Shown here: positions 9,289-18,264 of the stretch, piece by piece
How the letters are laid out: each line of letters begins with the position of its first letter
How positions within the stretch are numbered: the stretch's first letter is position 1
Position numbers and translations under genes: made by a program
Notes under the pieces: generated by a model
Database searches by the model: none
What the model saw: the letters and a program-made list of their open reading frames with translations, nothing else
What the model was told of the DNA's origin: nothing
NCBI GenBank assembly: GCA_903827375.1
Contig: CAIKHZ010000217.1
Location: forward strand, 1 to 60,851
Source of the DNA: Akkermansiaceae bacterium
GTDB lineage: Bacteria > Verrucomicrobiota > Verrucomicrobiia > Verrucomicrobiales > Akkermansiaceae
DNA length: 60,851 nucleotides
Direction of reading: 5' to 3'

Positions 9289-10227
9289 TTAGTGGGGAGG
9301 GTTGATCACCAACGTCCGGAATCCCTCGCTGGTGATGGGAACCAAGTGCATGCCAAGCAAGTCCTGTTTGGTCCCGAATTCGTTGCGTTTGATGAGTTCT
9401 GCGGAATTGGCGAGGACGATGGCATAGTCGGTCTTGCCGGTGTCGGAGTGGAACACCGACCACACCACGAGTGAGGGTCTGTAGGAATTTCCTGCAGTCG
9501 CCTGCAGCTTCCGCACCAGAGCCAGTGCTTCCTTCTCGGAATCAAAGGATCCTGCGGAGAGATAAAGCGGCTCGAGGGTTCTTAGCGCGTGGATATTGCG
9601 GGTGATCGCGGCAGGGATGCAAATCATGCGAACTTCCCTTTCCTCGTCGTTTGAGGTGGCAATCGTGAGAAATATGCAATTCGAATCTTCGGCTACTGCG
9701 AGCAACTCGAGGGCTCCGCCCGAGTCCACGTGCCGGAACTTGGCCCCCAGGAGGGCTTTCGCTGCAACGAGGCATTGGGACTTGTATTCGGTGCTACCGG
9801 TATTCTTGTCGAAATGCAGTTCCTTAGTTTGCTCCAGAGGCCAGGGAATGAGCTCCAATTGCTGGTAGCGATCGATGATGTCTCCCAAGGTCGTCTTGGT
9901 GTCCTTCGAGTGCTCAGTGGTGGAACTATGCGTGGTGTCTTCCGGGTCGGTGAAATAGGTTTGGTCGAGTAGCTGGGTACTGCGGGGTTTCGTGGCTATT
10001 TCGGCATCCTTCTGGTATTCGTCCAGCCATGTCGTGCGGTGTTCCTTGTAATAGCTTCCGAGGTTGTCGTTTTCCTTGCGCAGAATCGCATAACCGGTGG
10101 CGTTAGATCCGAGAAACGTCTCGTGAATCGTGGTGGCTCGATCCGGGGTGGCCTGAACGGGGGCGGAGGCCAAGCACACGATGCATGCAAGTTGCAAGAT
10201 GATGTTCATCGGAAAGTTCATAAACAA
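9289..10227 (-). CDS. secreted protein of unknown family, tandem paralog B
   Basis: A 312-residue paralog of the downstream gene, with a signal peptide (hydrophobic IILQLACIVCLASAPVQA; cleavage near residue 26). The ATG at 10227 or the internal ATG at 10209 could be the start. It keeps the shared landmarks (FLGSNATGYAILRKEN, TTWLDEYQK, DSNCIFLTI, HALRTLEPLYLSAGSFD, LLGMHLVPI) but lacks about 30 residues in the first third compared with paralog A. A conserved Cys follows the DxN motif and a second lies in RMICIP, so a disulfide is possible. It lies first in an apparent two-gene unit. No domain is recognised. Confidence 0.75.
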   Translation of the reverse strand: MFMNFPMNIILQLACIVCLASAPVQATPDRATTIHETFLGSNATGYAILRKENDNLGSYYKEHRTTWLDEYQKDAEIATKPRSTQLLDQTYFTDPEDTTHSSTTEHSKDTKTTLGDIIDRYQQLELIPWPLEQTKELHFDKNTGSTEYKSQCLVAAKALLGAKFRHVDSGGALELLAVAEDSNCIFLTIATSNDEEREVRMICIPAAITRNIHALRTLEPLYLSAGSFDSEKEALALVRKLQATAGNSYRPSLVVWSVFHSDTGKTDYAIVLANSAELIKRNEFGTKQDLLGMHLVPITSEGFRTLVINPPH

Positions 10228-10248
10228 ACAAAATACCCAAGCGTTCGG

Positions 10249-10578
10249 TCATGCCAAGAATATTGTTGGATATTTTTCTGCAATGGCTTCCGCTGCATGC
10301 TTGAATGCTGCACCAGCCTCCTCGAATCGTCCGTTCGGTGCGCGTCAGTTTGCCGTCCTTTTGCACGCAACAGACCAGGTTCGCAAAGTCGCGGGTTAGC
10401 GGCTCCAGAACTCAATGTTCGACCTCGCTTTCGACAACGGAGCGAGGAAGTCGGATTCCCTAACTGTCGGCTTTATATTCTTTTGTAGTTCAAGCTGCCG
10501 TTCGGTCAGTAACGTGATCCCTTGTGCGTCGATAGCCAAACCATCATGAGCAAATAGGCGACTAGGATCCAGTTCGCA
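10249..10578 (-). pseudogene. possible decayed gene, several frames
   Basis: Upstream of paralog B the minus strand holds three consecutive stretches with protein-like composition in different frames. The first runs 10578-10396 and reads ELDPSRLFAHDGLAIDAQG, continuing to LSKARSNIEFWSR and a stop. A second frame just after it reads RDFANLVCCVQKDGKLTRTE. A third reads GRFEEAGAAFKHAAEAIAEK and stops at 10249. No start codon precedes the first stretch (a stop lies immediately upstream). Together they look like the 3' part of a gene broken by frameshifts, or chance. The family is not recognised. Confidence 0.3.
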
Positions 10579-10676
10579 TCACTGCACAAGAAAGCGAATT
10601 CGGCAGAGTTCGGAAGTGCCTGATCATTCGCTGTGATTCGTACGATTCGTGGTTTGAACTTCTGATTTCACATTTG

Positions 10677-10784
10677 TCCAATCGGACCATCCGATTGTCG
10701 CGGCGGAGGCCCGACTGGAATGACGCGACCATGCAGGAGTCCGATCGGACCATCGATTTGTCGCGGTGGAGGCTCGGCTGGAGA
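10677..10784. repeat. imperfect direct repeat, 63-bp period
   Basis: About 45 bp starting at 10677 (TCCAATCGGACCATCCGATT) recurs at 10740 (TCCGATCGGACCATCGATTT). The match continues through TTGTCGCGG, GGAGGC and CTGGA with a few substitutions, and the copies are 63 bp apart. It sits 70-180 bp upstream of the siroheme decarboxylase start. It could be a duplicated operator or the remains of a repetitive element. Each copy has near-palindromic GGACCAT/CCGATT segments but no perfect hairpin. Confidence 0.55.
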
Positions 10785-10855
10785 GGCGTCAGGCGATCTC
10801 GCAGAAGATTGTGCTTTTCAAATGGACGCAGGTTCCGTGTATTGCGTGTCGCCCC

Positions 10856-11905
10856 ATGACCGCTTTCACCCACCCCCAAGATGCCGCCCTGCTGGGCTTG
10901 CTGCAGGTAGCCGTACCGTTCACCGCCCATCCCTTCGCCGAGTTGGGCGAGGGCTGCGGACTGAGCGAAGACGAGACAATTGCCAGCATCAAGCGGCTCA
11001 AGAGCGAACGGGTGATCCGCCAGATCAGCGCGATTTTTGACACCCGCAGCCTCGGATATGCGTCGAGCTTGGTGGCCGCCAAGGTGGCACCGGAGCGGGT
11101 TGACGAGGCGGCGGCGATCATTTCGGCGCATCCAGGGGTAAGTCACAATTACCTGCGCAACCATGAGTTCAATTTGTGGTACACCATCGCCATTCCGCCT
11201 ACCAGCCGCCTGGGTCTGGAAAAAACGGTGGAGGTGTTGCACCGTGAGTCGGGGTCGCTGAGCACCCGCCTGTTGCCCACTCTCAAGTTGCATAAGATCG
11301 GCGTGCGCTTCGACGTCGAGGGCGACAGTCGGCCGGATGACCAAGTGGCCCCTGCCTACAGCGATAAAAACCGCAGTGCCACCCAAGAGCTCAGTGCCGG
11401 GGAAATCGCCTTCGTGCGGGCTTTGCAGCGGGATTTGGCGGTCACACCCAGCCCCTTTGTGGATTTGGCCGCTGAATTGGGGCTGCCGTTTGAGAGGTTG
11501 CGCCAGATGCACGACGATTTTCTAGCGAGTGGGCGGATGCGCCGGTTTGCCGCAGTGCTCCACCACCGCAAGGCTGGGTTCGGGGCCAATGCGATGGGCG
11601 TGTGGGCCGGGCCGCAGGGAGATGCCGAGGCGCTTGAGCGCATCGGGGCGGTGATGGCGGGGTTTCGGGCGGTGAGTCATTGCTATGAGCGGCCGAGCTA
11701 CGCGGATTGGCCGTACAACCTGTTTACGATGATCCACGGCAAGAATGAGGCCGACTGTGAGCAAACGCTGGCCGCCATCGCCGAAGCCACCGGGCTGGGC
11801 GAGTGGCAGGCCCTTTATTCCTCCAAGGAATATAAAAAAGTGCGCGTCAGATACTTCGCCGACGCAGACGCCGCATGGGAAGCCGCCCATGCCGATGCAT
11901 TGTAG
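10856..11905 (+). CDS. fused siroheme decarboxylase (AhbA-AhbB / NirDL type, Lrp/AsnC-like)
   Basis: A 349-residue protein with two Lrp/AsnC-like halves in tandem. Family knowledge: AhbA/AhbB and NirD/L/G/H decarboxylate siroheme to 12,18-didecarboxysiroheme, an intermediate of the alternative heme route and of heme d1. The N-terminal half has a winged-helix (LLGLLQVAVPFTAHPFAELG) and the conserved VSHNYLRNHEFNLWYTI near residue 95. The C-terminal half repeats this with VSHCYERPSYADWPYNLF near residue 273. I chose the ATG at 10856 (MTAFTHPQ) because the in-frame extension upstream is not protein-like and enters the repeat region. No ahbC, ahbD, cobA or nir gene is adjacent, so the partner genes must be elsewhere. 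A hairpin follows the stop. Confidence 0.85.
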   Translation: MTAFTHPQDAALLGLLQVAVPFTAHPFAELGEGCGLSEDETIASIKRLKSERVIRQISAIFDTRSLGYASSLVAAKVAPERVDEAAAIISAHPGVSHNYLRNHEFNLWYTIAIPPTSRLGLEKTVEVLHRESGSLSTRLLPTLKLHKIGVRFDVEGDSRPDDQVAPAYSDKNRSATQELSAGEIAFVRALQRDLAVTPSPFVDLAAELGLPFERLRQMHDDFLASGRMRRFAAVLHHRKAGFGANAMGVWAGPQGDAEALERIGAVMAGFRAVSHCYERPSYADWPYNLFTMIHGKNEADCEQTLAAIAEATGLGEWQALYSSKEYKKVRVRYFADADAAWEAAHADAL

Positions 11906-11934
11906 CACCCGAGGCTCCTGATGGCCTGATCCAG

Positions 11935-11958
11935 CCGGTATTTTCTAAGGAATACCGG
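11935..11958 (+). terminator. hairpin after the siroheme decarboxylase gene
   Basis: An 8-bp perfect stem CCGGTATT / AATACCGG with an 8-nt loop lies 30 bp after the stop. It is nested inside a second complementary pair (CACCCG near 11907 and CGGGTG near 11962). There is no T-tract, so termination is a guess. Confidence 0.4.
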
Positions 11959-12055
11959 ACGCGGGTGTTAATTGCGTTGTACGGAAGCGGGATTTTTGGC
12001 AATTTCCAGCCACGAAAACCTCTCCGCGCGTCGATTTTACCCGTCTGCTCCTGCT

Positions 12056-15000
12056 ATGAAACCATCAAGCGTTTGCCTGCTCATTGCCATGTCCACCTTG
12101 CTCAGTTCCGCCGCTCCCCGCGATGCAGCATGGAACGAGGTCAAACAACACCTCTCCAAGGATTTGCCCAAATCAGCCGTCACTGTGCTGGCGACCATCG
12201 ACCAACAAGCTCGCGCGGAAAATGCCTGGCCGGAGGCGCTGCGTGCCACTGCCCAGCGGGTGTTGCTAGAGGGGCGCATCGCCGAGGGCAAGGATGCCAT
12301 CGGCCGCATCAAGGGCATGGATGCAGAACTGGCCAAGGCACCGGAGCCGATGCGGCCGGTACTCCAAACCATCCAGGCGCTGTGGTTGTGGGAGTATTTC
12401 CATCAAAACCGCTGGCAATTCATGCAGCGCAGCCAGACGGCCGAGAAGCCGGGCGATGACATTCAGACGTGGGACCTCAAACGCATATTGACGGAAATTG
12501 ACGGGCGCTTCAACCTGGCGCTCTCCGCTCGCGAGGCGCTCCGGAAAATCCCCGTCAGTGACTATGATATCTTGCTGGCAAAAGGCACCGCACCCGACGC
12601 CCTGCGCCCAACCCTCTATGATTTTCTGGTCCATCAGATCCTCGCCTTCTATGCCATGGAAGAGCAAGTGAATGCGGCCGCCGAGGATTCCTTCACCTTC
12701 GATAATAAGTCCCCGGCGTTTGGCACGACCGCTGAGTTTCTTGCATGGAAACCCCAAAGCACTGATGAAAAATCCTGGAAACTCAAGACCATCCATCTCT
12801 ATCAGGAGTTGTTGGAGTTCCATCAGGCAGACGTCCCGCCGCGCGTCCACGCCGAATTGCAGCGCCTCGGCTGGGCCAAGGGCGCCGTCACCGGAGATCA
12901 TGCCGACAAGCGCTTGGAGGAACGCCTGCGTGAGATGATCAACGCCGCCGCAGGCAATGATTTGCAATCGCTGGCCCGCGCCAATCTCGCTCATTTGCTC
13001 ATCGGCCAGAAGCGCATGACCGAGGCTCGTGAGATCGCCGTTGCCGGCCGCGAGGCATTTGCTGATTCGCCCTTCCGAGCGATGTGTTTGAACGCCATTG
13101 ATGCCATCGAGCAAAAGGAGTTTTTGGCGTCCACCGAGTTGGTGTGGAATGCGGCCAAGCCCCAGTTCGATTTGCACTACCGCAATATCAATAAACTCTG
13201 GTTCCGCCTCTACCCTGCTAAGTGGAGCCCGGAGCACAGCGGCTTCAACCACTACGGCAATGACGAAAAATCCCTCAAGAAATTGCTCGCCGCCAAGCCG
13301 ATCAAAGAATGGTCTGTGGACCTAGCAGCTACTCCAGACTTTTTGGAGAAGTCCTGCCAACTCGACGCGCCCTCAGACGTCGCCAAGGGCTGCTACGAAT
13401 TGGTATCCAGTGCCGATGCGGATTTTTCCCTGAACAAAAACCGCCTCGGCTATACCTGCGTCTGGGTCTCCGATCTGGCACTCACCACCCGATCGACCCA
13501 GGGCGGTCACGATGGGTTTGTTAGTAACGCGATTTCCGGCGAACCGCTCAAGGGCGCGAAGGTTGAGCTGTGGACCTATAACAACAAAGGCAACAGTTGG
13601 GGCCTGAGCCAGACCAAGACCACCGATGCTAACGGATTTTACAGTTCCGTGGGGGAAGGCCGCGGGAATTGCGTTCCGAGAGTGATCTATCAGGACGACT
13701 CGCTTGCGGATGGCAAGGACCGGTCCTATTATCCCGAACCTGATAGTGACAAACACCGCGAAACTGTGGTCTATCTCTTCACCGACCGCGTGCTCTACCG
13801 GCCGGGACAGACCGTCCGCTTCAAAGGCATCGCCGCCTTTTATGACCGCCAGAAAAACGACTATCACACCGTCAATAACAAGGATTTCGAGGTGGTGTTT
13901 CAAGACCAAAACGAAAAGCTCATCGCCAAGCTAGCGGTCAAGTCCAACGACGTGGGCTCATTCAGCGGCAGCTTCACCGCTCCCATCGACCGGGTCCTCG
14001 GCCAGACCTTCATCCGCTGCGCGGGAGGCGCGCAAGCGATCCGCATCGAGGAATACAAGCGGCCGAAGTTCTATGCCGAAGTCGGCCCGGCCAAGGCCGA
14101 ACCCAAACTCGGTGAGAAGGTCGTGGTCACCGCCAAGGCACTGGCCTACACTGGCGCGCCGATTGATGCTGCCAAGGTCAAGTGGAGCGTTACCCGCACC
14201 GCCCTGTGGCCCGACTGGTGCCACTGGTGCTGGTGGTTCATGCCGCAGGGCAACGACGCCAAGCAAATCGCCCATGGTGAACTCGTTAGCAAGCCGGATG
14301 GCACGTTTGATATTGAATTTATCGCTGAGCCCGACAAGGACATTGATCCAACCAAGGAGCCGGTTTTTTCCTATCTGGTGAACGTGGACGTCACTGATAG
14401 CACCGGTGAAACCCGCAGCGCCAGCCGCGCCGTCAAGGCCGGTTACGTCGGTGTGAAGGCATCACTCACTGCCGAGGCGTGGCAGGAAGTTGCCAAGCCG
14501 GTGAAACTAACTATCAAAACGACCACCATCGACGATCTGGCGGTCGCGGCCAAGGGCACGGTGACGGTGCACCGTCTCAAGCAACCGGCGAGTGTCTTGC
14601 GCACAAGTCTAGCAATGCAAGGGTATGGTTGGGGCGGCCGCAACGAGCGTTCCGCCATCAAGGATCCAGCCAATCCTAACAGCTGGGAGCTGGGCGAGGT
14701 TGTGCAAAAAAATGAGTTTGCCACTGACAAGGATGGCAAAGCGTCCAGCGAGATCAAGCTGGCAGCCGGCGAATACCGCGCCGTGTTGGAAACCACTGAC
14801 GCCGCCGGCAAGAAAGTCACCGCGCTGCTGCCGCTGCGGGTGCTCGATCCGCAGGCCGCCGTCTTTCCCGTGAAGATCGCGCATCACTTCTCGATGAAGA
14901 GCGAAAAGGTGCTGCCGGGCGAGGAATTCGTTGGCCTGTGGGGCAGCGGCTATGCCAAAGGCAAGGTGTATTTCGAGATCGAACACCGCGGGAAAATCCT

Positions 15001-18000
15001 CCAAAAGGGCTGGTCGGATGCCGCCAAAACCCAAGAGGTGCTGCGCTTCCCAGTGACTGAAGCCCATCGCGGCGGCTTCCAGGTGCGTGTGTTGTTTGTC
15101 CATGAGAACCGGACCTATAGCGAGTCCGTCACGGTGGATGTGCCATGGAGCAAACACGATCTAACACTCAAGTTTGAGTCCATGCGCTCAAAGCTCGAAC
15201 CGGGTGCCAAGGAAACTTGGTCGGTGATCGTCGAAGGCGCGCAAAAGAATGCCGTCGAGATGTTAGGTGCGATGTACGACGCTTCGCTGGACGCGTTCGC
15301 AATGCATTCGTGGACGGAGTCGCTCAGTGGGAGTTTCTATCAGGACGGCGACCATTGCCATCTGGAGAGCGTCGGCGGGCTGGTTTCATTCCAACAGTGG
15401 GAGCGCAATTGGAATTCGCACACCGGCTACGGTCATCCAAGCTACCGGCATTTCATCAGGGAAGTGTCTAACGATTGGTTCAGGCTCGCCGATGGCAGCA
15501 TCTGGTTTGAACCCATCCAGGCGCGGTCAAGGGTGTTTGGCCGGGGCTTCGGCGGCGGCAATGGATTTTCCGACGGCGATTCCCGTCGCATAGCCCTTGG
15601 CGACGCCCTTGCCGGTAGCGCAAGCAGTTATGGCATGGACGGAGCCGTGGCTGACAAGCTCGAGGCGGCCCCCGCCCCCGCCGCCGCTGCGGCTCCGATG
15701 AAGATGGCCAAGGCGGCTCTCTACATGGCTCAGGGGAATTTTAATTTGGCCTTTGATGGCAAAGGTGCCTATCAAGATGCGCCGGCAGCTGCAGCCGATC
15801 TTTCAAAGATATCAGCCCGCAAGAACCTCCAGGAGACCGCGTTTTTCGAACCTCATCTAACGACCGATGACAAGGGCATTGTGAAGATGACATTCACTAT
15901 GCCGGAAGCCCTGACGAAATGGCGGTTCATGGGCTTCGCGCATGATGCCAAACTGCGCTCCGGCTATCTGGAAGGTGAAACCGTCACCGCCAAGGATTTG
16001 ATGGCGCAACCGAACCCGCCCCGCTTCCTGCGTGAGGGCGACGAAATCGAATTCACGGTCAAGGTATCTAACCAAAGCGACAAACCGCAAACTGGCAAGG
16101 CCAAGCTGAGCTTTGCCGATGCAGCCACACTGGAGTCGCGTGATGCGGCGCTGGCCCTGACAAATGCCGAGCAACCTTTCGAGATAGCGGCCAAGGAGTC
16201 CAAGACATTGGCGTGGCGCATCAAAGTGCCTGACGGCGCGGGCTTCCTGACCTACAAGGCGGTGGCCGCCACGGCTTCTCTATCCGATGGTGAGGAGGGC
16301 ATGATCGCGGTGCTCTCAAAGCGCCAGCTCGTCACCGAGTCGATCACCCTGCCGATCCGCAATGCAGGCTCGCGTGAGTTTGAAATGAAAAAATTGTTGG
16401 AGAGCGGCAAGTCAGAGACCTTGAAGCATGAGGCGCTCACCGTGCAGGTGGTGTCGCAGCCGGCGTGGTACGCGGTGATGGCGCTTCCCTATCTGATGGA
16501 ATACCCGCACGAATGTGCCGAGCAGACGTTCAACCGTTACTATGCTAACCAATTAGCGCGGCACATTGCGCAGAGTGATCCGAAGATTCACCGGGTGTTT
16601 GAGTTGTGGCGCAATGCGCCGAGGACGCTGGAGAGTCCGCTGCTCAAGAACCAAGACCTCAAAAGCCTGATGATCGAGGAAACCCCGTGGCTGCGCGCCG
16701 GTAATTCGGAAACAGAAGCCCGCAGAAACGTCGGTGTGTTGTTCGACGATAACCGCCTCGACAGCGAAATGGCTCGTGCCATGCAACGCCTCCAAGATAT
16801 GCAACTCGATAGCGGCGCTTGGCCGTGGTTCCCCGGCGGCCGCGCCAGCGACTACATCACGCTCTACATCGTCACCGGAACAGGGCGCTTGAAGCACCTC
16901 GGTGTGAAGATTAACAACGACCTTGCGCTGCGGGCGCTGGATTGGCTCGATGGCCAGATTAGCCACACCTATCAGGAGATCAAGCGCAAGGACCGGGGAG
17001 ACGACCACTTCAGTTCGTTCATCGCGATGTATCTGTACGGCCGCAGTTTCTATCTGGAACAACGGCCGATCGCCGCCGCTAACAAGGAAGCGGTGGATTA
17101 TTTCCTCAAGCAAGGTGCGAAGTATTGGATGAATAACCCATGCCTGATGACGCGCTGCCATGCCGCTCTCGGGCTGTGGCGCTTCGGCGACAAGCAAACG
17201 CCGCCGGCCATCATCAAGTCGCTTGGCGAGAACGCGCTCAACACCGAGGAACTCGGCATGCACTGGCGCACCAACGAGGGGTATTATTGGAACCAGGCCC
17301 CGGTGGAAACCCAGGCAATGATCATCGAGGCATTCCGCGAAGTTGCCAATGACATGAAGGCCGTGGATGATTGCCAAGTCTGGTTGCTCAAACAAAAGCA
17401 AACCCAGGGCTGGAAGACCACCAAATCCACGGCCGACGCGGTTTATGCGTTGTTGCTAGGCGGCGATGTGAAGCGCCTCGCCTCCGATGCGCTAGTGAAG
17501 ACAGAACTCGCAGGCGTCGAGATCAAGCCGGAAAACGTCGAGCCCGGCACCGGTTTCTACGAGAAGAAATTCCATGCCACCGAGGTCAAGCCCGCGATGG
17601 GTAAAATCAAGCTGACCAAGACGGACGCCGGGGTTTCTTGGGGCTCGTTGCACTGGCAGTACTTGGAAGATGTATCCAAGATCACCCCGCACGATGGCAC
17701 ACCCCTAGAAGTCAAAAAATCCCTGTTTGTCAAACGCATGACCAAGGCCGGGGCCACCCTCGAAGCCGTCACCGGCGCGCTTAAGCCCGGCGACGAAATC
17801 GTCACCCGTATCGAAATTCGTGCAGACCGCGATATGGAATTCATCCACCTCAAAAACCAGAGGGGCAGCGGCGTCGAACCGGTCAATGTGTTATCCCAAT
17901 ACAAATGGCAGGACGGCCTCGGCTATTATGAAATGACCAAGGACACCGCCGATCACTTCTTCATCGAGCGCTTGCCGCGCGGCACCCATGTGTTTGAAAC

Positions 18001-18115
18001 CAGCGCCAGGGTGCAACTGCGCGGTGCCTATCCGACGGGCATTGCCGAAATCCAGTGCATGTACGCCCCCGAGTTTAACAGTCACAGCGGCAGCGTGCTG
18101 ATGAAGGTGGAGTAG
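12056..18115 (+). CDS. bacterial alpha-2-macroglobulin with thioester motif
   Basis: A 2019-residue secreted A2M-family protein, which in this family traps proteases through a covalent thioester. The ATG at 12056 gives a signal peptide (MKPSSVCLLIAMSTLLSSAA) without a convincing lipobox, so a soluble periplasmic or outer-face protein is likely; the longer in-frame start at 11972 is rejected. The MG2 landmark TDRVLYRPGQTVRFKG is near residue 576. The A2M core follows (LTKWRFMGFAHD). The thioester motif YPHECAEQTF has its Cys at about residue 1487. The C-terminus has the usual APEFNSHSG near the end of the receptor-binding-like domain. A long alpha-helical N-terminal region (about 30-400) precedes the MG domains. 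An Ala/Pro-rich bait-like stretch (about residues 1200-1225) lies upstream of the thioester. The usual pbpC neighbour is absent. Confidence 0.9.
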   Translation: MKPSSVCLLIAMSTLLSSAAPRDAAWNEVKQHLSKDLPKSAVTVLATIDQQARAENAWPEALRATAQRVLLEGRIAEGKDAIGRIKGMDAELAKAPEPMRPVLQTIQALWLWEYFHQNRWQFMQRSQTAEKPGDDIQTWDLKRILTEIDGRFNLALSAREALRKIPVSDYDILLAKGTAPDALRPTLYDFLVHQILAFYAMEEQVNAAAEDSFTFDNKSPAFGTTAEFLAWKPQSTDEKSWKLKTIHLYQELLEFHQADVPPRVHAELQRLGWAKGAVTGDHADKRLEERLREMINAAAGNDLQSLARANLAHLLIGQKRMTEAREIAVAGREAFADSPFRAMCLNAIDAIEQKEFLASTELVWNAAKPQFDLHYRNINKLWFRLYPAKWSPEHSGFNHYGNDEKSLKKLLAAKPIKEWSVDLAATPDFLEKSCQLDAPSDVAKGCYELVSSADADFSLNKNRLGYTCVWVSDLALTTRSTQGGHDGFVSNAISGEPLKGAKVELWTYNNKGNSWGLSQTKTTDANGFYSSVGEGRGNCVPRVIYQDDSLADGKDRSYYPEPDSDKHRETVVYLFTDRVLYRPGQTVRFKGIAAFYDRQKNDYHTVNNKDFEVVFQDQNEKLIAKLAVKSNDVGSFSGSFTAPIDRVLGQTFIRCAGGAQAIRIEEYKRPKFYAEVGPAKAEPKLGEKVVVTAKALAYTGAPIDAAKVKWSVTRTALWPDWCHWCWWFMPQGNDAKQIAHGELVSKPDGTFDIEFIAEPDKDIDPTKEPVFSYLVNVDVTDSTGETRSASRAVKAGYVGVKASLTAEAWQEVAKPVKLTIKTTTIDDLAVAAKGTVTVHRLKQPASVLRTSLAMQGYGWGGRNERSAIKDPANPNSWELGEVVQKNEFATDKDGKASSEIKLAAGEYRAVLETTDAAGKKVTALLPLRVLDPQAAVFPVKIAHHFSMKSEKVLPGEEFVGLWGSGYAKGKVYFEIEHRGKILQKGWSDAAKTQEVLRFPVTEAHRGGFQVRVLFVHENRTYSESVTVDVPWSKHDLTLKFESMRSKLEPGAKETWSVIVEGAQKNAVEMLGAMYDASLDAFAMHSWTESLSGSFYQDGDHCHLESVGGLVSFQQWERNWNSHTGYGHPSYRHFIREVSNDWFRLADGSIWFEPIQARSRVFGRGFGGGNGFSDGDSRRIALGDALAGSASSYGMDGAVADKLEAAPAPAAAAAPMKMAKAALYMAQGNFNLAFDGKGAYQDAPAAAADLSKISARKNLQETAFFEPHLTTDDKGIVKMTFTMPEALTKWRFMGFAHDAKLRSGYLEGETVTAKDLMAQPNPPRFLREGDEIEFTVKVSNQSDKPQTGKAKLSFADAATLESRDAALALTNAEQPFEIAAKESKTLAWRIKVPDGAGFLTYKAVAATASLSDGEEGMIAVLSKRQLVTESITLPIRNAGSREFEMKKLLESGKSETLKHEALTVQVVSQPAWYAVMALPYLMEYPHECAEQTFNRYYANQLARHIAQSDPKIHRVFELWRNAPRTLESPLLKNQDLKSLMIEETPWLRAGNSETEARRNVGVLFDDNRLDSEMARAMQRLQDMQLDSGAWPWFPGGRASDYITLYIVTGTGRLKHLGVKINNDLALRALDWLDGQISHTYQEIKRKDRGDDHFSSFIAMYLYGRSFYLEQRPIAAANKEAVDYFLKQGAKYWMNNPCLMTRCHAALGLWRFGDKQTPPAIIKSLGENALNTEELGMHWRTNEGYYWNQAPVETQAMIIEAFREVANDMKAVDDCQVWLLKQKQTQGWKTTKSTADAVYALLLGGDVKRLASDALVKTELAGVEIKPENVEPGTGFYEKKFHATEVKPAMGKIKLTKTDAGVSWGSLHWQYLEDVSKITPHDGTPLEVKKSLFVKRMTKAGATLEAVTGALKPGDEIVTRIEIRADRDMEFIHLKNQRGSGVEPVNVLSQYKWQDGLGYYEMTKDTADHFFIERLPRGTHVFETSARVQLRGAYPTGIAEIQCMYAPEFNSHSGSVLMKVE

Positions 18116-18216
18116 CTGGCACGCCGCTACATACGGGTCACCGAGCCATGCCCATAGAGCTCTGATCCTTTGCGAGAGTTTTTATTTGGCAGGATCCCCC
18201 ATATCTATTGTGCGTG

Positions 18217-18248
18217 CCGCGTCTCGCGGCGCGTGCCAAGTGGTAGCC
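18217..18248. repeat. REP-like palindrome between convergent genes
   Basis: The palindrome GCCGCGTCTCGCGGC (18217-18231) is followed by GCGTGCCAAGTGGTAGCC. The same palindrome, inverted in its centre (GCCGCGAGACGCGGC), and the same CGCGGCGCGTGCCAAGTGG segment occur at 39037-39125. A related palindrome, GCCGCAGTCTGCGGC, is at 55619-55633. All lie at gene 3' ends. It may act as a bidirectional terminator of the A2M and hrpA genes. Confidence 0.6.
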
Positions 18249-18264
18249 CATGCGGCGAGACTTG

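Noticed and set aside
10562..11512. 316-codon minus-strand frame
   Set aside because: Complements the siroheme decarboxylase gene, whose motifs are unmistakable; the antisense product has no family features.
12266..17401. Long minus-strand frames at 12266-13252 and 16553-17401
   Set aside because: Shadows of the A2M gene on the opposite strand.
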